64,000 nucleotides of DNA, taken from NCBI GenBank assembly GCA_023150475.1, contig JAKLKU010000001.1:354638-418637 (forward strand). The letters run 5' to 3'. Below, piece by piece: positions 1 through 8,883 of the stretch. The DNA is from Planctomycetota bacterium (GTDB lineage: Bacteria > Planctomycetota > UBA1135 > GCA-002686595). Within the stretch, counting starts at the first letter, position 1, and each line of letters opens with the position of its first letter. A program made the position numbers and the translations under genes. The notes beneath the pieces are model-generated. The model was not told the origin of the DNA. It did no database searches and saw only the letters and a list, made by a program, of their open reading frames with translations.

Positions 1-452
1 CGCTGGAGTTCGCCGTCGGGCGTGAGGCGTCCTTCCGCGAAGATCACGACGAGCTCGCCTCCGCGAGCGTGGCTCGCCGCACGCTCGAGCGTCGCAGCGG
101 TCACTCGCGGCGCGTCACCTTTCGCGATCGGGAGCACGCCTGCCGCTCGCGTGATCCAACCGATCACCGGCAGCGAGAAGAGCTCGCGCTGCATGAGGAA
201 CACCGCGGGGCGCTTCACGGCGAGCGCGAGCAACACGGCGTCGACGTAGGTCACGTGGTTCGACACGACGATCGCGCCTCGGCGAGGCAGGTGCTCGACT
301 CCGCGCACGCGCAGGCGCCAGAGGCACGCGGCGAGCGGCGCGAGCAACATGCGGATGACGGCTTGCACGCAGCGCGCGGTCGCGGACAAGCGCCGGATCT
401 CGAGCGGTCGTTCGACACGCCGGGCGACGGGTTCGGTCTGCAAGGTGGGCAT
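1..452 (-). CDS. 1-acyl-sn-glycerol-3-phosphate acyltransferase-like protein (PlsC family), 3' end outside window
   Basis: The reverse strand reads open from an ATG at 452 to the window edge (150 codons), so only the N-terminal part is present. A membrane-proximal segment rich in Leu/Ala (residues ~30-45) is followed by SNHVTYVD, the NHx4D acyltransferase motif I, and later by FAEGRLTPDG, which fits motif III (FPEGxR). The stretch GVLPIAKGD between them is also typical. The family moves acyl chains onto lysophosphatidate or related lipids at the inner membrane. The FAEGR form resembles the acyltransferase domain of Aas/LpxA-like fused lipid enzymes, so the missing part could hold more domains. 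The start could be earlier, but no better one is visible. Confidence 0.82.
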   Translation of the reverse strand, partial: MPTLQTEPVARRVERPLEIRRLSATARCVQAVIRMLLAPLAACLWRLRVRGVEHLPRRGAIVVSNHVTYVDAVLLALAVKRPAVFLMQRELFSLPVIGWITRAAGVLPIAKGDAPRVTAATLERAASHARGGELVVIFAEGRLTPDGELQ

Positions 453-684
453 GGGCTTCCTCCGCGACCAAGGATCGGAGGAACCCGCGCTCCAGGCGTC
501 TCAGGAGTTCCGAGGACGTCGATCGCCGCTGCTTATCGACGCTGCGACGAGGGCCGGGTCTCGGCGCGCGTGGGCCGCAGCGGTACCGCCGCACTCCCGG
601 CGGCACTCCCGGCACGCGGCGCGCGCCGCGCGGCCAGCGAGGGCGAACGCCTCGCGTGCCGCGCCGTCCACGCACGCGCGGCGT

Positions 685-2401
<1,717 letters not shown>

Positions 2402-2530
2402 TCGTCGCCGGCACGTCGCCGGCGCTTTCGCGCGTCACTCTAGCGCCGCGGGCGGGTCGTCGCGCTCGTGGCTTCGACCGCAGCAGTCGGAAGCGGCGGC
2501 AGGAGCCTCTGGGTCGCCCCGCAAACGGCA

Positions 2531-2566
2531 CACGCGCCGCCCGGAGAGGACTCCGGGGGGCGCGTG
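2531..2566 (-). terminator. Strong hairpin 3' of the acidic-protein gene
   Basis: A 16-base-pair inverted repeat with one mismatch and an AGGA loop (arms 2531-2546 and 2551-2566) lies about 30 bases after the stop codon of the Asp/Glu-rich gene. No good T-run follows on the minus strand, so it may act as a weak or Rho-assisted terminator, or stabilise the mRNA end. Confidence 0.5.
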
Positions 2567-2595
2567 GCGCATGAACGAGCGGCGGGTGAACGTTC

Positions 2596-2976
2596 TCAGG
2601 CGTCGTCGTCGTCGTCGTAGAAGATCTCGCGGTCGTCGTCGTCGTCCTCTTCGTCTTCGTCTTCTTCGTCGTCTTCGTCTTCCTCTTCTTCTTCGTCGTC
2701 TTCGTCCTCGTCGTCGTCGTCGTCCCAGTCGTCGTCTTCGTCGTCCTCGTCGTCGTCATCCTCTTCTTCGTCGTCGTCGAGGTCCTCCTCGTCGTCGTCG
2801 AAGTCCTCGTCTTCGTCGTCGGCCTCGTCATCCTCGTCGTCGTCCGAGTCGTCATCGTCGTCGTCGACGTCATCGTCGTCGTAGTCGCCCGTGGACTCCG
2901 CGAACGATGCATCGAACGGAGCGGCAAGTTCCTCGAACAGGACGGTTTCTTCGCTTTGCTGGGTCAGGTGCGCCAT
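2596..2976 (-). CDS. Hyper-acidic Asp/Glu low-complexity protein
   Basis: A 126-residue protein with no recognised family. The first ~30 residues are ordinary sequence (MAHLTQQSEETVLFEELAAP onward). From residue ~32 almost every residue is Asp or Glu, with a few Trp, Phe, Ala and Ser. It ends in REIFYDDDDDA. It is coded by long runs of GAC/GAT/GAG/GAA, seen on the plus strand as cgtcgtcttc runs. The start is an ATG after AGGGG at a usable distance. The composition suggests a disordered, strongly negative tail that could bind metal ions, basic proteins or mimic nucleic acid; this is inference. The opposite strand gives Arg-rich shadow frames. Slippage of the repeat could vary the length between strains. 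Confidence 0.7.
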   Translation of the reverse strand: MAHLTQQSEETVLFEELAAPFDASFAESTGDYDDDDVDDDDDDSDDDEDDEADDEDEDFDDDEEDLDDDEEEDDDDEDDEDDDWDDDDDEDEDDEEEEEDEDDEEDEDEEDDDDDREIFYDDDDDA

Positions 2977-3678
2977 GGGATACCCCTATCGATCCGCGGC
3001 GGGGCGTCGCTTTGGCCGTGGCATCCAGGCCGCAGTGACGTTCGACAACGCGTCGCCAAGAGGGCCGTTTCTTTTCCGCGCGGAGCGCTCGCTGCGCAAG
3101 CAAAAAAAGAGGTCGGCGCGCCACGCGCAACGACGGGAAACGGAAGATCGGCACCCCTTCGGCCTCGGCTCCTCGGCGGGCGACACCTTCCGCGCACGGC
3201 AAACTGTGCTGCGTCGAGCGACCGCGGCGCGTCGGCCGCCGACGTCCGTGGGACGCTGCGCTGTCGCTCGATGCTCGCGAAGGATCGAGCGAGCGTGCGT
3301 GCGTGTCGCTGCACGCCAGCGCACGCGCTGCCGGGGCACGCCAGCGCACGCGCTGCCGGGGCACGCCAGCGCACGCGCTGCCGGGGTACGCCAGCGCACG
3401 CGCTGCCAGGGCATGCCAGAGCGAGCGCCACCAGGCGCGGAGAGTCCTCGCTGCGCGGGCCGCGCCGACACCTCATCGCGAGGCCGAGCGTTCGTCGGCG
3501 AGCGCGCGGCGTCGCGTGGACACCGCTCGTGCACCGGCTCGAAAGGCGCGCTCGAGGCGACGGAGGATGTCGAACGTCGGCTCCGCACGCCCCACTCGTG
3601 TGCCGCGAAAGCGTCGGGTGACGGAACGACAGCGAGCTGCTTCGAGGCGAACGCCGCGGGGCCGAACCGGCGCTGTGG
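2977..3678. other. Intergenic region without a supported gene
   Basis: About 700 bases between the acidic-protein gene and the tRNA. Open frames exist on both strands but all run through a tandem repeat, share no recognisable motif and are typical of random GC-rich sequence. Apart from the 25-base repeat at 3311-3410 I see nothing definite. Confidence 0.6.
3311..3410. repeat. 25-bp tandem repeat, four copies
   Basis: Copies begin at 3311, 3336, 3361 and 3386. The first three are identical; the fourth differs at two bases, and a decaying fifth begins at 3411. The unit begins gcacgccagcgcacgcgctg. A 25-base period is not a multiple of three, so the repeat shifts frame in each copy, which argues against it being coding. 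Confidence 0.95.
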
Positions 3679-3755
3679 TGGTAGCGGTGGAGGGATTCGA
3701 ACCCCCGACCTAGGGATTATGATTCCCGCGCTCTAACCAGCTGAGCTACACCGCC
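3679..3755 (-). tRNA. tRNA with CAT anticodon (elongator Met or Ile2)
   Basis: The minus strand folds as a full cloverleaf of 77 nt including an encoded CCA. The acceptor GGCGGTG pairs with CACCGCT, the D arm is GCTC/GAGC, the anticodon loop is ATCATAA (anticodon CAT), and the T loop is TTCGAAT. It lacks initiator features: position 1 is G opposite U72, and the anticodon stem does not have three G:C pairs next to the loop. A CAT anticodon can read AUG, or AUA if C34 is modified to lysidine. Sequence alone does not settle elongator Met against Ile2. Pair 27-43 is a C/U mismatch. Confidence 0.93.
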
Positions 3756-3797
3756 GAGCGCCCGGCGCCGACGGGACGGTGCCGAACAGGGGCGCGG

Positions 3798-3826
3798 ACT
3801 CTAACGACGCCCATCGCGGGGATCAA
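3798..3826 (-). promoter_or_regulatory. Putative sigma-70 promoter of the CAT tRNA
   Basis: On the minus strand TTGATC (3826-3821) and TAGAGT (3803-3798) are separated by 17 bases. Each matches four of six consensus positions. A start near 3791 would give a leader of about 35 bases before the tRNA. Confidence 0.5.
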
Positions 3827-4361
3827 GGGCGCGCCGAGGTGCATGCCGGCGCGCGCCGGTGGCTCTCGGGTGCTGATTCACACCGCGAAATTTTGGCGAG
3901 AATTTCGGCGCGTTTGGCGAACGGTCGGCGTTTAGGCAGCCAACGACCCGCGTCGCATCCTGCACGGCGTGTGTCATGCGAGGCGGCCCGAGTTTCGACG
4001 TGCATCGGTCGAAGACGGACCGACCCCGAGTGGAGAGAGCCAGCGCGCCCCGCGGCAGACGCCGTGGGGCGCGCCGGTCCTTTAAGCCGCTCTCACGACA
4101 CGCCCGGCCTTCCCCGGCGGTCCGTGGGCCGGCGCCCGCACCCGACGCCCTCCACGGGCGCTCGTCGCCGTCGCCTGTCGGCGCACGCGACGCAACCGCG
4201 GCGTCGCGCGGCCCCTCGGGCTTGCGCCGCGGATCGGCGAGCATCCCGGAGCGCACGGACGTCGGGCACGAGCTCGACGCGCTCGCGAGCGGCCGATCCA
4301 GCGCGCTGTCGACCGCACGGGCGCCGGCCGATCGAGCGCGATCGCCGCGATCGCTCGCGGC
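3827..4361. other. Intergenic region with one large hairpin
   Basis: No frame here looks like a gene. The region has an unusually AT-rich patch for this genome (about 3890-3935) and a 14-base-pair perfect hairpin at 4043-4074. Otherwise nothing is recognised. Confidence 0.5.
4043..4074. terminator. 14-bp perfect hairpin, possible terminator
   Basis: Arms 4043-4056 and 4061-4074 pair fully (one G/T wobble) around an AGAC loop. It lies about 290 bases beyond the stop of the cysteine dioxygenase gene on the minus strand. Neither strand has a clear T-run after it, so terminator function is uncertain. Confidence 0.4.
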
Positions 4362-4910
4362 TCAACCGTCCACTCGGACGCCGCGCACCGAGTGGTAGGT
4401 CAACGTGCGCTCGCCGACGACGCCCGTGTCGGGGTCGAAGACACGACAGGTCGGAATCGGACGCGAGTAGAGGTGCAGGGAGACCGCCGGCTCGCTTCCG
4501 ACTTGCGCGATGCGGTGCAGTCCGATGTCGTCGGTGATGAACGCGACGGCACCTCGCTCGTGGCGCCTCGTGTTGCGTAGCGCGAGCGAACGGGCTCCCG
4601 GAGCCGGTACGTCGAACAGCGCTTCGTCGACCCGGCCTTCCAAGACGCCCATCCAGCAGCGTTGGCCGCGATGGTCGTGGATCGGAGTGACCTGGCCTGC
4701 GTCCCAACACAGGAGGATGAGTTCGAAGAGCTCGTCCTTGTGGAGCAAGTTGCGCGCGTAGCTGCGCTTGTCGAACAGCGCGAACTCCCGCCAATCGTTG
4801 TGGCCTCGGGCGTAACGCGAGAGCATCTCCGCCACTCGTGGGCCTCGCGCGTCGCGAGCGAGTTCGGCCGTGACGTCCCGCACCAGTTGGTCGAGCGCGG
4901 ACGGATTCAA
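4362..4910 (-). CDS. Cysteine dioxygenase, thiol-crosslinked (eukaryote-like) type
   Basis: A 182-residue cupin enzyme predicted to oxidise cysteine to cysteine sulfinate with O2 and non-haem iron. Key parts are visible: TPIHDH gives two iron-ligand His residues, the Cys five residues on (RCW) matches Cys93 of the mammalian enzyme, IGLHRI gives the third His, and SLHLYS gives the Tyr that can form the Cys-Tyr cofactor. The Arg in YARNLL fits the substrate-carboxylate Arg. Many bacterial homologues have Gly at the Cys93 position, so this form resembles animal CDO1. The chosen start is a TTG at 4910 whose last bases overlap the stop of the upstream NifS-like gene (TTGA), which implies translational coupling. 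A longer frame begins at 4964 but would overlap that gene. Confidence 0.92.
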   Translation of the reverse strand: MNPSALDQLVRDVTAELARDARGPRVAEMLSRYARGHNDWREFALFDKRSYARNLLHKDELFELILLCWDAGQVTPIHDHRGQRCWMGVLEGRVDEALFDVPAPGARSLALRNTRRHERGAVAFITDDIGLHRIAQVGSEPAVSLHLYSRPIPTCRVFDPDTGVVGERTLTYHSVRGVRVDG

Positions 4911-6049
4911 GCCTGCACCTCGACGGGCTCGCAAGCAGCGAGGCTCGCCTCGAGCGCGGTCCAAACCGCCGCGAGCGTCGCGCGCGTCGTGAATCGGCCC
5001 AGGCTGAAGCGCAGTGTCGAGCGCGCGATCGCGTCTCCGAGCCCCATCGCCATGAGCACGTGCGATGGCGCGCCGTTGGACGCGGCTGCGCCGGCCGCGA
5101 CGCTGATCCCGCGTTGGCCGAGAGCGGCCTGCAGGTCTGCCGCCAGCTTTCCGGGAAACGCGACCGACAGTGTGTTCGGCAACCGCGGGCCCGCGCCGTT
5201 GATGCGCGCGTCGGGCGCACGCTCACGGATGCCCTTCCAGAGTTCGTCGCGCAGCACCGCGACATCCTCCACGGCGTGGAACTCACCGGAGAGCGCACGT
5301 TCGGCGGCGACGCCGAACGCCACCGCGCCAGGCGTGTTCTCCGAACCGCTGCGCATGCCGCACTGCTGGCCGCAGCCGTGGATCAACGGCTCGATCCCGA
5401 CGCCGCGCCGCACGTAGAGGAGCCCCACGCCCTTCGGCGCGTAGAGCTTGTGCGCCGAGAGCGACAAGAGATCACAGCCCAGACTGCGCACGTCGACGGG
5501 CACCTTGCCGATCGCGCACACCGCATCGCAATGCGTCAGGATTCCGCGGCTGCGACAGAGCTCCGCGACTTCGGCGAACGGTTGCAGCACGCCCGTCTCG
5601 TTGTTCGCGAGCATCAGCGAGACGAGCCGTGTCTCTGGGCGCAACGCGCGAGCCACGGCGTCGACGCGCACGCGGCCGTCGGCGCCGACCGGAACACGCG
5701 ACACGCCGAAGCCACGAGCCTCCAGCGCGTCCGCGGTGCGCAGCACCGATTTGTGTTCGATCTCGCTGACACACAGGTGCCCGGACTTCGCCGAGTCGAG
5801 GACTCCCGTGAGCGCCCAGTTGTTCGACTCCGTGCCGCCGGACGTGAACCAGATCTCGTCGGCTTCCGCGCCCAGGAGCCGTGCGAGCGACTGACGCGCC
5901 GCATCGATCGCGTGACGCGCCGCCAACCCGGCGGGATGCTGAGCCGCGGCGTTGCCGAAACTGTTCGTCAACCAGTGCGAACACGCTTCGGCGACGACAC
6001 GATCGACCGGCGTCGAGCCGTTGTAGTCGAGGTACAGGTCGGGATTCAT
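4907..6049 (-). CDS. NifS/IscS-fold class V aminotransferase lacking the catalytic cysteine (candidate cysteine sulfinate desulfinase)
   Basis: A 380-residue PLP enzyme of the cysteine desulfurase family. The PLP features are intact: SGGTESNNWAL, EIEHKSVL (base His), LANNETGVLQP, HCDAVCAIGK, LSAHKLYAPKG (Schiff-base Lys) and RFSLGRFTT. The flexible loop that carries the persulfide Cys in IscS (GSACTS) here reads GAAASN, with Ala (codon 5083-5081, residue ~323) where Cys is expected, so ordinary persulfide transfer looks impossible. Desulfurases mutated at this Cys are known to keep activity on cysteine sulfinate and selenocysteine. The downstream partner is cysteine dioxygenase, whose product is cysteine sulfinate. 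The ATG at 6049 is chosen because homology begins there (MNPDLYLDYNGSTPV); longer upstream reading is low-complexity. An unusual CGQQC occurs near residue ~240. Confidence 0.9.
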   Translation of the reverse strand: MNPDLYLDYNGSTPVDRVVAEACSHWLTNSFGNAAAQHPAGLAARHAIDAARQSLARLLGAEADEIWFTSGGTESNNWALTGVLDSAKSGHLCVSEIEHKSVLRTADALEARGFGVSRVPVGADGRVRVDAVARALRPETRLVSLMLANNETGVLQPFAEVAELCRSRGILTHCDAVCAIGKVPVDVRSLGCDLLSLSAHKLYAPKGVGLLYVRRGVGIEPLIHGCGQQCGMRSGSENTPGAVAFGVAAERALSGEFHAVEDVAVLRDELWKGIRERAPDARINGAGPRLPNTLSVAFPGKLAADLQAALGQRGISVAAGAAASNGAPSHVLMAMGLGDAIARSTLRFSLGRFTTRATLAAVWTALEASLAACEPVEVQA

Positions 6050-6568
6050 GGCGTAGTGCAGCGAAGGAGACTGCGGACGGCCGACGCGCGGTGTCCGTGT
6101 GCGAGAACTCGCCGAGACGTGGGATTCTGCGCGATCCTCCGACGGCCGGCAACGCAACAAACGCGCGCACGCCGGAAACTCAGACGCAAGGGCCCGTCGT
6201 TCGCTCGGCGCGCGGCGACGCGACGATCCGAACCGGGGCGCAGCTACGGCCGAGAGCTCTGCGCACTCGACGGCCCGCGCGGCACCGGCGGCGCGCGGCA
6301 CACCGAACTCCACGCGGTGATCACCGCGCGCTTGTCACCACGCGCGGATCACCGCGCGCGGGGCCACTCGTGCCGACCACCGAGCGTTGAACTCAGCGCA
6401 CTGAACACACGACACCGGACGCCACGCATCGAACACTGCACGCTGCGTGCGCGTCGCATCGCGACGCTCGACTGCGGTGCGAAACGAGAGCGATGACGCG
6501 CTGTTCATCGCAGCATGTCGAGACGTTTCGCCGGGCCCGTCGCGACGGCGTTTTTCGCGACGTCGCTC

Positions 6569-6596
6569 TTCATAGCCCCGACCTCCGCGCTAAGAT
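6569..6596 (+). promoter_or_regulatory. Putative promoter of the small-RNA candidate
   Basis: TTCATA (6569-6574) and TAAGAT (6591-6596) are spaced by 16 bases, each matching four of six sigma-70 consensus positions. Transcription would begin near 6603, at the first hairpin. Confidence 0.45.
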
Positions 6597-6602
6597 CTTT
6601 GC

Positions 6603-6748
6603 GGGAACGGTTCGCCGTTCCTGCATGTGAGTATCCATCGGGAGGTGCGTGTGCTTTTGCGAGCGGCGCACGCACCCGGGAAGCTTGATGGATCCTCCTC
6701 TCTCCCTCGGGCCAGTGATCGGCAAGGGTCACTGGCCCCCTTTGTTTC
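6603..6748 (+). ncRNA. Structured small-RNA candidate (~145 nt)
   Basis: Three hairpins follow one another. Hairpin 1 is a 10-bp stem closed by a UUCG tetraloop (6601-6624). Hairpin 2 is long and interrupted: ATCCATC/GATGGAT (6633-6639 with 6687-6693) encloses an 11-bp stem (6644-6654 with 6666-6676). Hairpin 3 (6709-6738) is a 10-bp perfect stem followed by TTTGTTT, a good intrinsic terminator. Between hairpins 2 and 3 the pyrimidine stretch CCTCCTCTCTCCCTC (6694-6708) would be single-stranded and could pair with Shine-Dalgarno sites. I do not see the 4.5S SRP, tmRNA or RNase P signatures. It could be a 6S-like RNA or a new trans-acting RNA. Confidence 0.55.
6709..6747 (+). terminator. Intrinsic terminator of the small-RNA candidate
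   Basis: GGGCCAGTGA (6709-6718) and TCACTGGCCC (6729-6738) form a perfect 10-bp stem with a 10-base loop, followed by CC and TTTGTTT. It is the clearest Rho-independent terminator in the window. Confidence 0.8.
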
Positions 6749-6844
6749 CAGGCCGCACCTCTCGCGCGCCTGACCGCGAGCCGCGGACCGTTCGGACTCC
6801 ACTCGAAGGCCGCGGAGAGCACGCGGCAAATGTGCGCGCCAACC

Positions 6845-6895
6845 GTGCTCGTCCACCTGGTGTGCTCGTCGACCTGGTGTGCTCGTCCACCGGGT
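6845..6895. repeat. 17-bp tandem repeat, three copies
   Basis: Units gtgctcgtccacctggt start at 6845, 6862 and 6879 with one or two base differences. The 17-base period is not codon-compatible. It lies in non-coding sequence. Confidence 0.9.
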
Positions 6896-7141
6896 TCGCT
6901 GGGTCACCAGTGCGACGCCAGAGCGACGAAGCGCGCGCGAGCTTCGCAATGCCGTTCGGCGGCGCGTGCGGCACCCGCGGAAGGCGCATTGAGGCTCTGC
7001 GCGCAAGCGCGGCACGTGTCCGCCCGCTAGCTCGCGCGCGAGTTCGCGCGACGGTCGGCTACGTGGCGCTCTCGGCGCAGCGACGTCCGTGAGTGCCCAC
7101 GGCAGGCGTCACGAACACTCGAATCGACGAACGCCCACCGA

Positions 7142-8686
7142 TCAGGGAACGAGCGTCCACGCGTGCTGCGCGGAGTCGTACTCGACGATCGTCAACGTGC
7201 TCGTCTGCGCGTCGTGGCTCCAACTCGTCTCGGGGGATCCGTCGCGGTCCACGGCGGTCGGCGGCGTCGGCCAACCGAGCAGCTTGACCTCGTCGGGCAG
7301 ACCATCCGCGCTCTTCAGCGTCACCGAAAGCGCGGCGGCCGGATTCAGGCCGACGCTCGCCACGTCGAGCGTGACGCGCTTCAGGTTCTTGGTCTCGACG
7401 AGCGAGAGCGCGTTGTTCGCAGCGTCGATGTTCCACTGGAACGGCGTGAACGCGTTGGGCGCGTCCTGTTCCACCTGGAAGCGGAAGTACACACCGTCGT
7501 GATCGGCGATCGTCGTCGCCTGCGTCGGCAACGTCAACGTGTGCTGCGCCAGCCAATCGCACGCGTTCTTGAAGTGCAACGTCGTCCAGACGTGCGCCGT
7601 GCCCGTGACGACGTCGTACGCGTAGCGCGGACCCGGCACGAAGCCGAGATTCGTGCGCAGGTGGTTGTCGAGCACGTCGGTCTGGCGCGACAGGTACGCG
7701 AGCGGATCGTTGTCGGCGCGAACGAGCTTCAACGCGACGTGCGACAGGTTCGTGGCGAGCGACCGCTCCGGATCCACGGCGAGCGTCTGGTCGTCGAAGG
7801 AGAGCACCGACGATCTCGCCATCCGCCAGGGATCCGCCGAACCGGGTTGCCAGTTGGTGCCGAACCAATAGTCCAACGGATACGGCCACACGTGCAGCCC
7901 CGGATCGTTCAGGTACGCGTCGTTCAAATCGACCGTTCCCGTGTGATCGACGACGGCCGCGAACATCGGCCCCGCGGGATCGACGTGCCGCGCAGCGAAG
8001 TTGAGTGCGGCGCCCGCACCCATCGAGAAGCCGGCTCCGTAGATGCGCGTGGAATCGATCGCGAAGTTCGCGAGCACCCATTGGAAGACGGCTTGCGTGT
8101 TCGCCTGGCTCTCGATCGACGAGAAGTGGATCTGCGCGGCGCTGAGCGGCGCGATCATGTACCAACCGCGCTTCAAGCACTCCCACGCGAAGCCGGTGTT
8201 CGCCGTGATGTCCTTCTGCGAAACGCCGTACTTGTGGAACGCCATCAGCAACGGCGCGGGCGTCGTCGGCGCGACGTTGGGTCGCTGCACGATGAACGTC
8301 TCGACGTACCCGGTTCCCGGGTTGATCGTCACTTCGTAGTAACGCAGGTATCGAGGCCCGCCCCACGCCGGAGGCGCGGCGATCTTGCCCATGCCCGTGA
8401 CGACGGCTTGAACTCCCGCCGCTTGGTACTTCGCGCCGAGTCCGATCGGCGGTACTTGCAGACCGAGCCCGTCGGGTCCGAGGTCGCCGGTGACGGTGTC
8501 CATCAGGCTGCGGACCGGCTTCGCGGGCGCGAGCTTCTGCACCCACTGCTTGACGATCCATCCGCCCGACTTCGTCGCGGGCGATCCCCCGCCGACGGCA
8601 CCCGGCAAGGCGATGCCGACCGTGGTGACCAACCCGAGCGCGACGAGCAAGACGTGCAGTCGCGTCGAACTGCGAGACACAGCCAT
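7142..8686 (-). CDS. Secreted alpha/beta-hydrolase (esterase/depolymerase-like)
   Basis: A 514-residue protein with an N-terminal signal peptide (hydrophobic core residues ~8-30, LHVLLVALGLVTTVGIALPG). A serine-hydrolase core follows: GAGFSMGAGAAL holds the nucleophile elbow GxSxG with Ser near residue 243, and a later TAHVW supplies a likely catalytic His. The family includes dienelactone-hydrolase-like and polyhydroxyalkanoate-depolymerase-like enzymes; the substrate cannot be read from sequence. The last ~130 residues look like a beta-rich accessory domain. It stands alone on the minus strand with 197 bases separating it from the next gene. ATG at 8686 is the only start that leaves a complete signal peptide. 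Confidence 0.75.
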   Translation of the reverse strand: MAVSRSSTRLHVLLVALGLVTTVGIALPGAVGGGSPATKSGGWIVKQWVQKLAPAKPVRSLMDTVTGDLGPDGLGLQVPPIGLGAKYQAAGVQAVVTGMGKIAAPPAWGGPRYLRYYEVTINPGTGYVETFIVQRPNVAPTTPAPLLMAFHKYGVSQKDITANTGFAWECLKRGWYMIAPLSAAQIHFSSIESQANTQAVFQWVLANFAIDSTRIYGAGFSMGAGAALNFAARHVDPAGPMFAAVVDHTGTVDLNDAYLNDPGLHVWPYPLDYWFGTNWQPGSADPWRMARSSVLSFDDQTLAVDPERSLATNLSHVALKLVRADNDPLAYLSRQTDVLDNHLRTNLGFVPGPRYAYDVVTGTAHVWTTLHFKNACDWLAQHTLTLPTQATTIADHDGVYFRFQVEQDAPNAFTPFQWNIDAANNALSLVETKNLKRVTLDVASVGLNPAAALSVTLKSADGLPDEVKLLGWPTPPTAVDRDGSPETSWSHDAQTSTLTIVEYDSAQHAWTLVP

Positions 8687-8883
8687 GTACTTGGATTCCT
8701 TCCGGTAGCCCCGAGACGTCGGACCCGTCGGTCCGCCTCTCCGCCTAATCCTGCCTCAGGAAATCGCTTCCTGCCAGACAGGTCGCCCGACAGCCGCCGG
8801 AATCCGCAGCCCGAACGAGCGCGAGTCACGCCGCGCTCCCCCTTCGACCGTCCGGCCCCGCAGGAAGTTCCGTCGCCGCGCGG

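Larger units (their letters stand above)
6050..7141. other. Intergenic region containing a small-RNA candidate and short repeats
   Basis: About 1.1 kb with no convincing protein gene. It holds a promoter-hairpin-terminator unit at 6569-6748 and a 17-base tandem repeat at 6845-6895. I see nothing else in 6050-6560 or 6900-7141. Confidence 0.6.

Noticed and set aside
2571..3038. Arg-rich plus-strand frame opposite the acidic gene
   Set aside because: Poly-Arg here is simply the complement of GAC/GAG runs. The minus-strand frame has a normal N-terminal head and a ribosome site.
3311..3410. Possible CRISPR array at the 25-bp repeats
   Set aside because: The repeats are directly adjacent with no spacers, and no cas genes are present.
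3801..4256. A 151-residue minus-strand frame after the tRNA region
   Set aside because: It runs through a 14-bp hairpin, has no start context and no recognisable sequence, and overlaps the predicted tRNA promoter.
8687..8883. Possible riboswitch-like structure upstream of the secreted hydrolase
   Set aside because: Some GC-rich stems can be drawn, but no conserved core of a known riboswitch class could be found.
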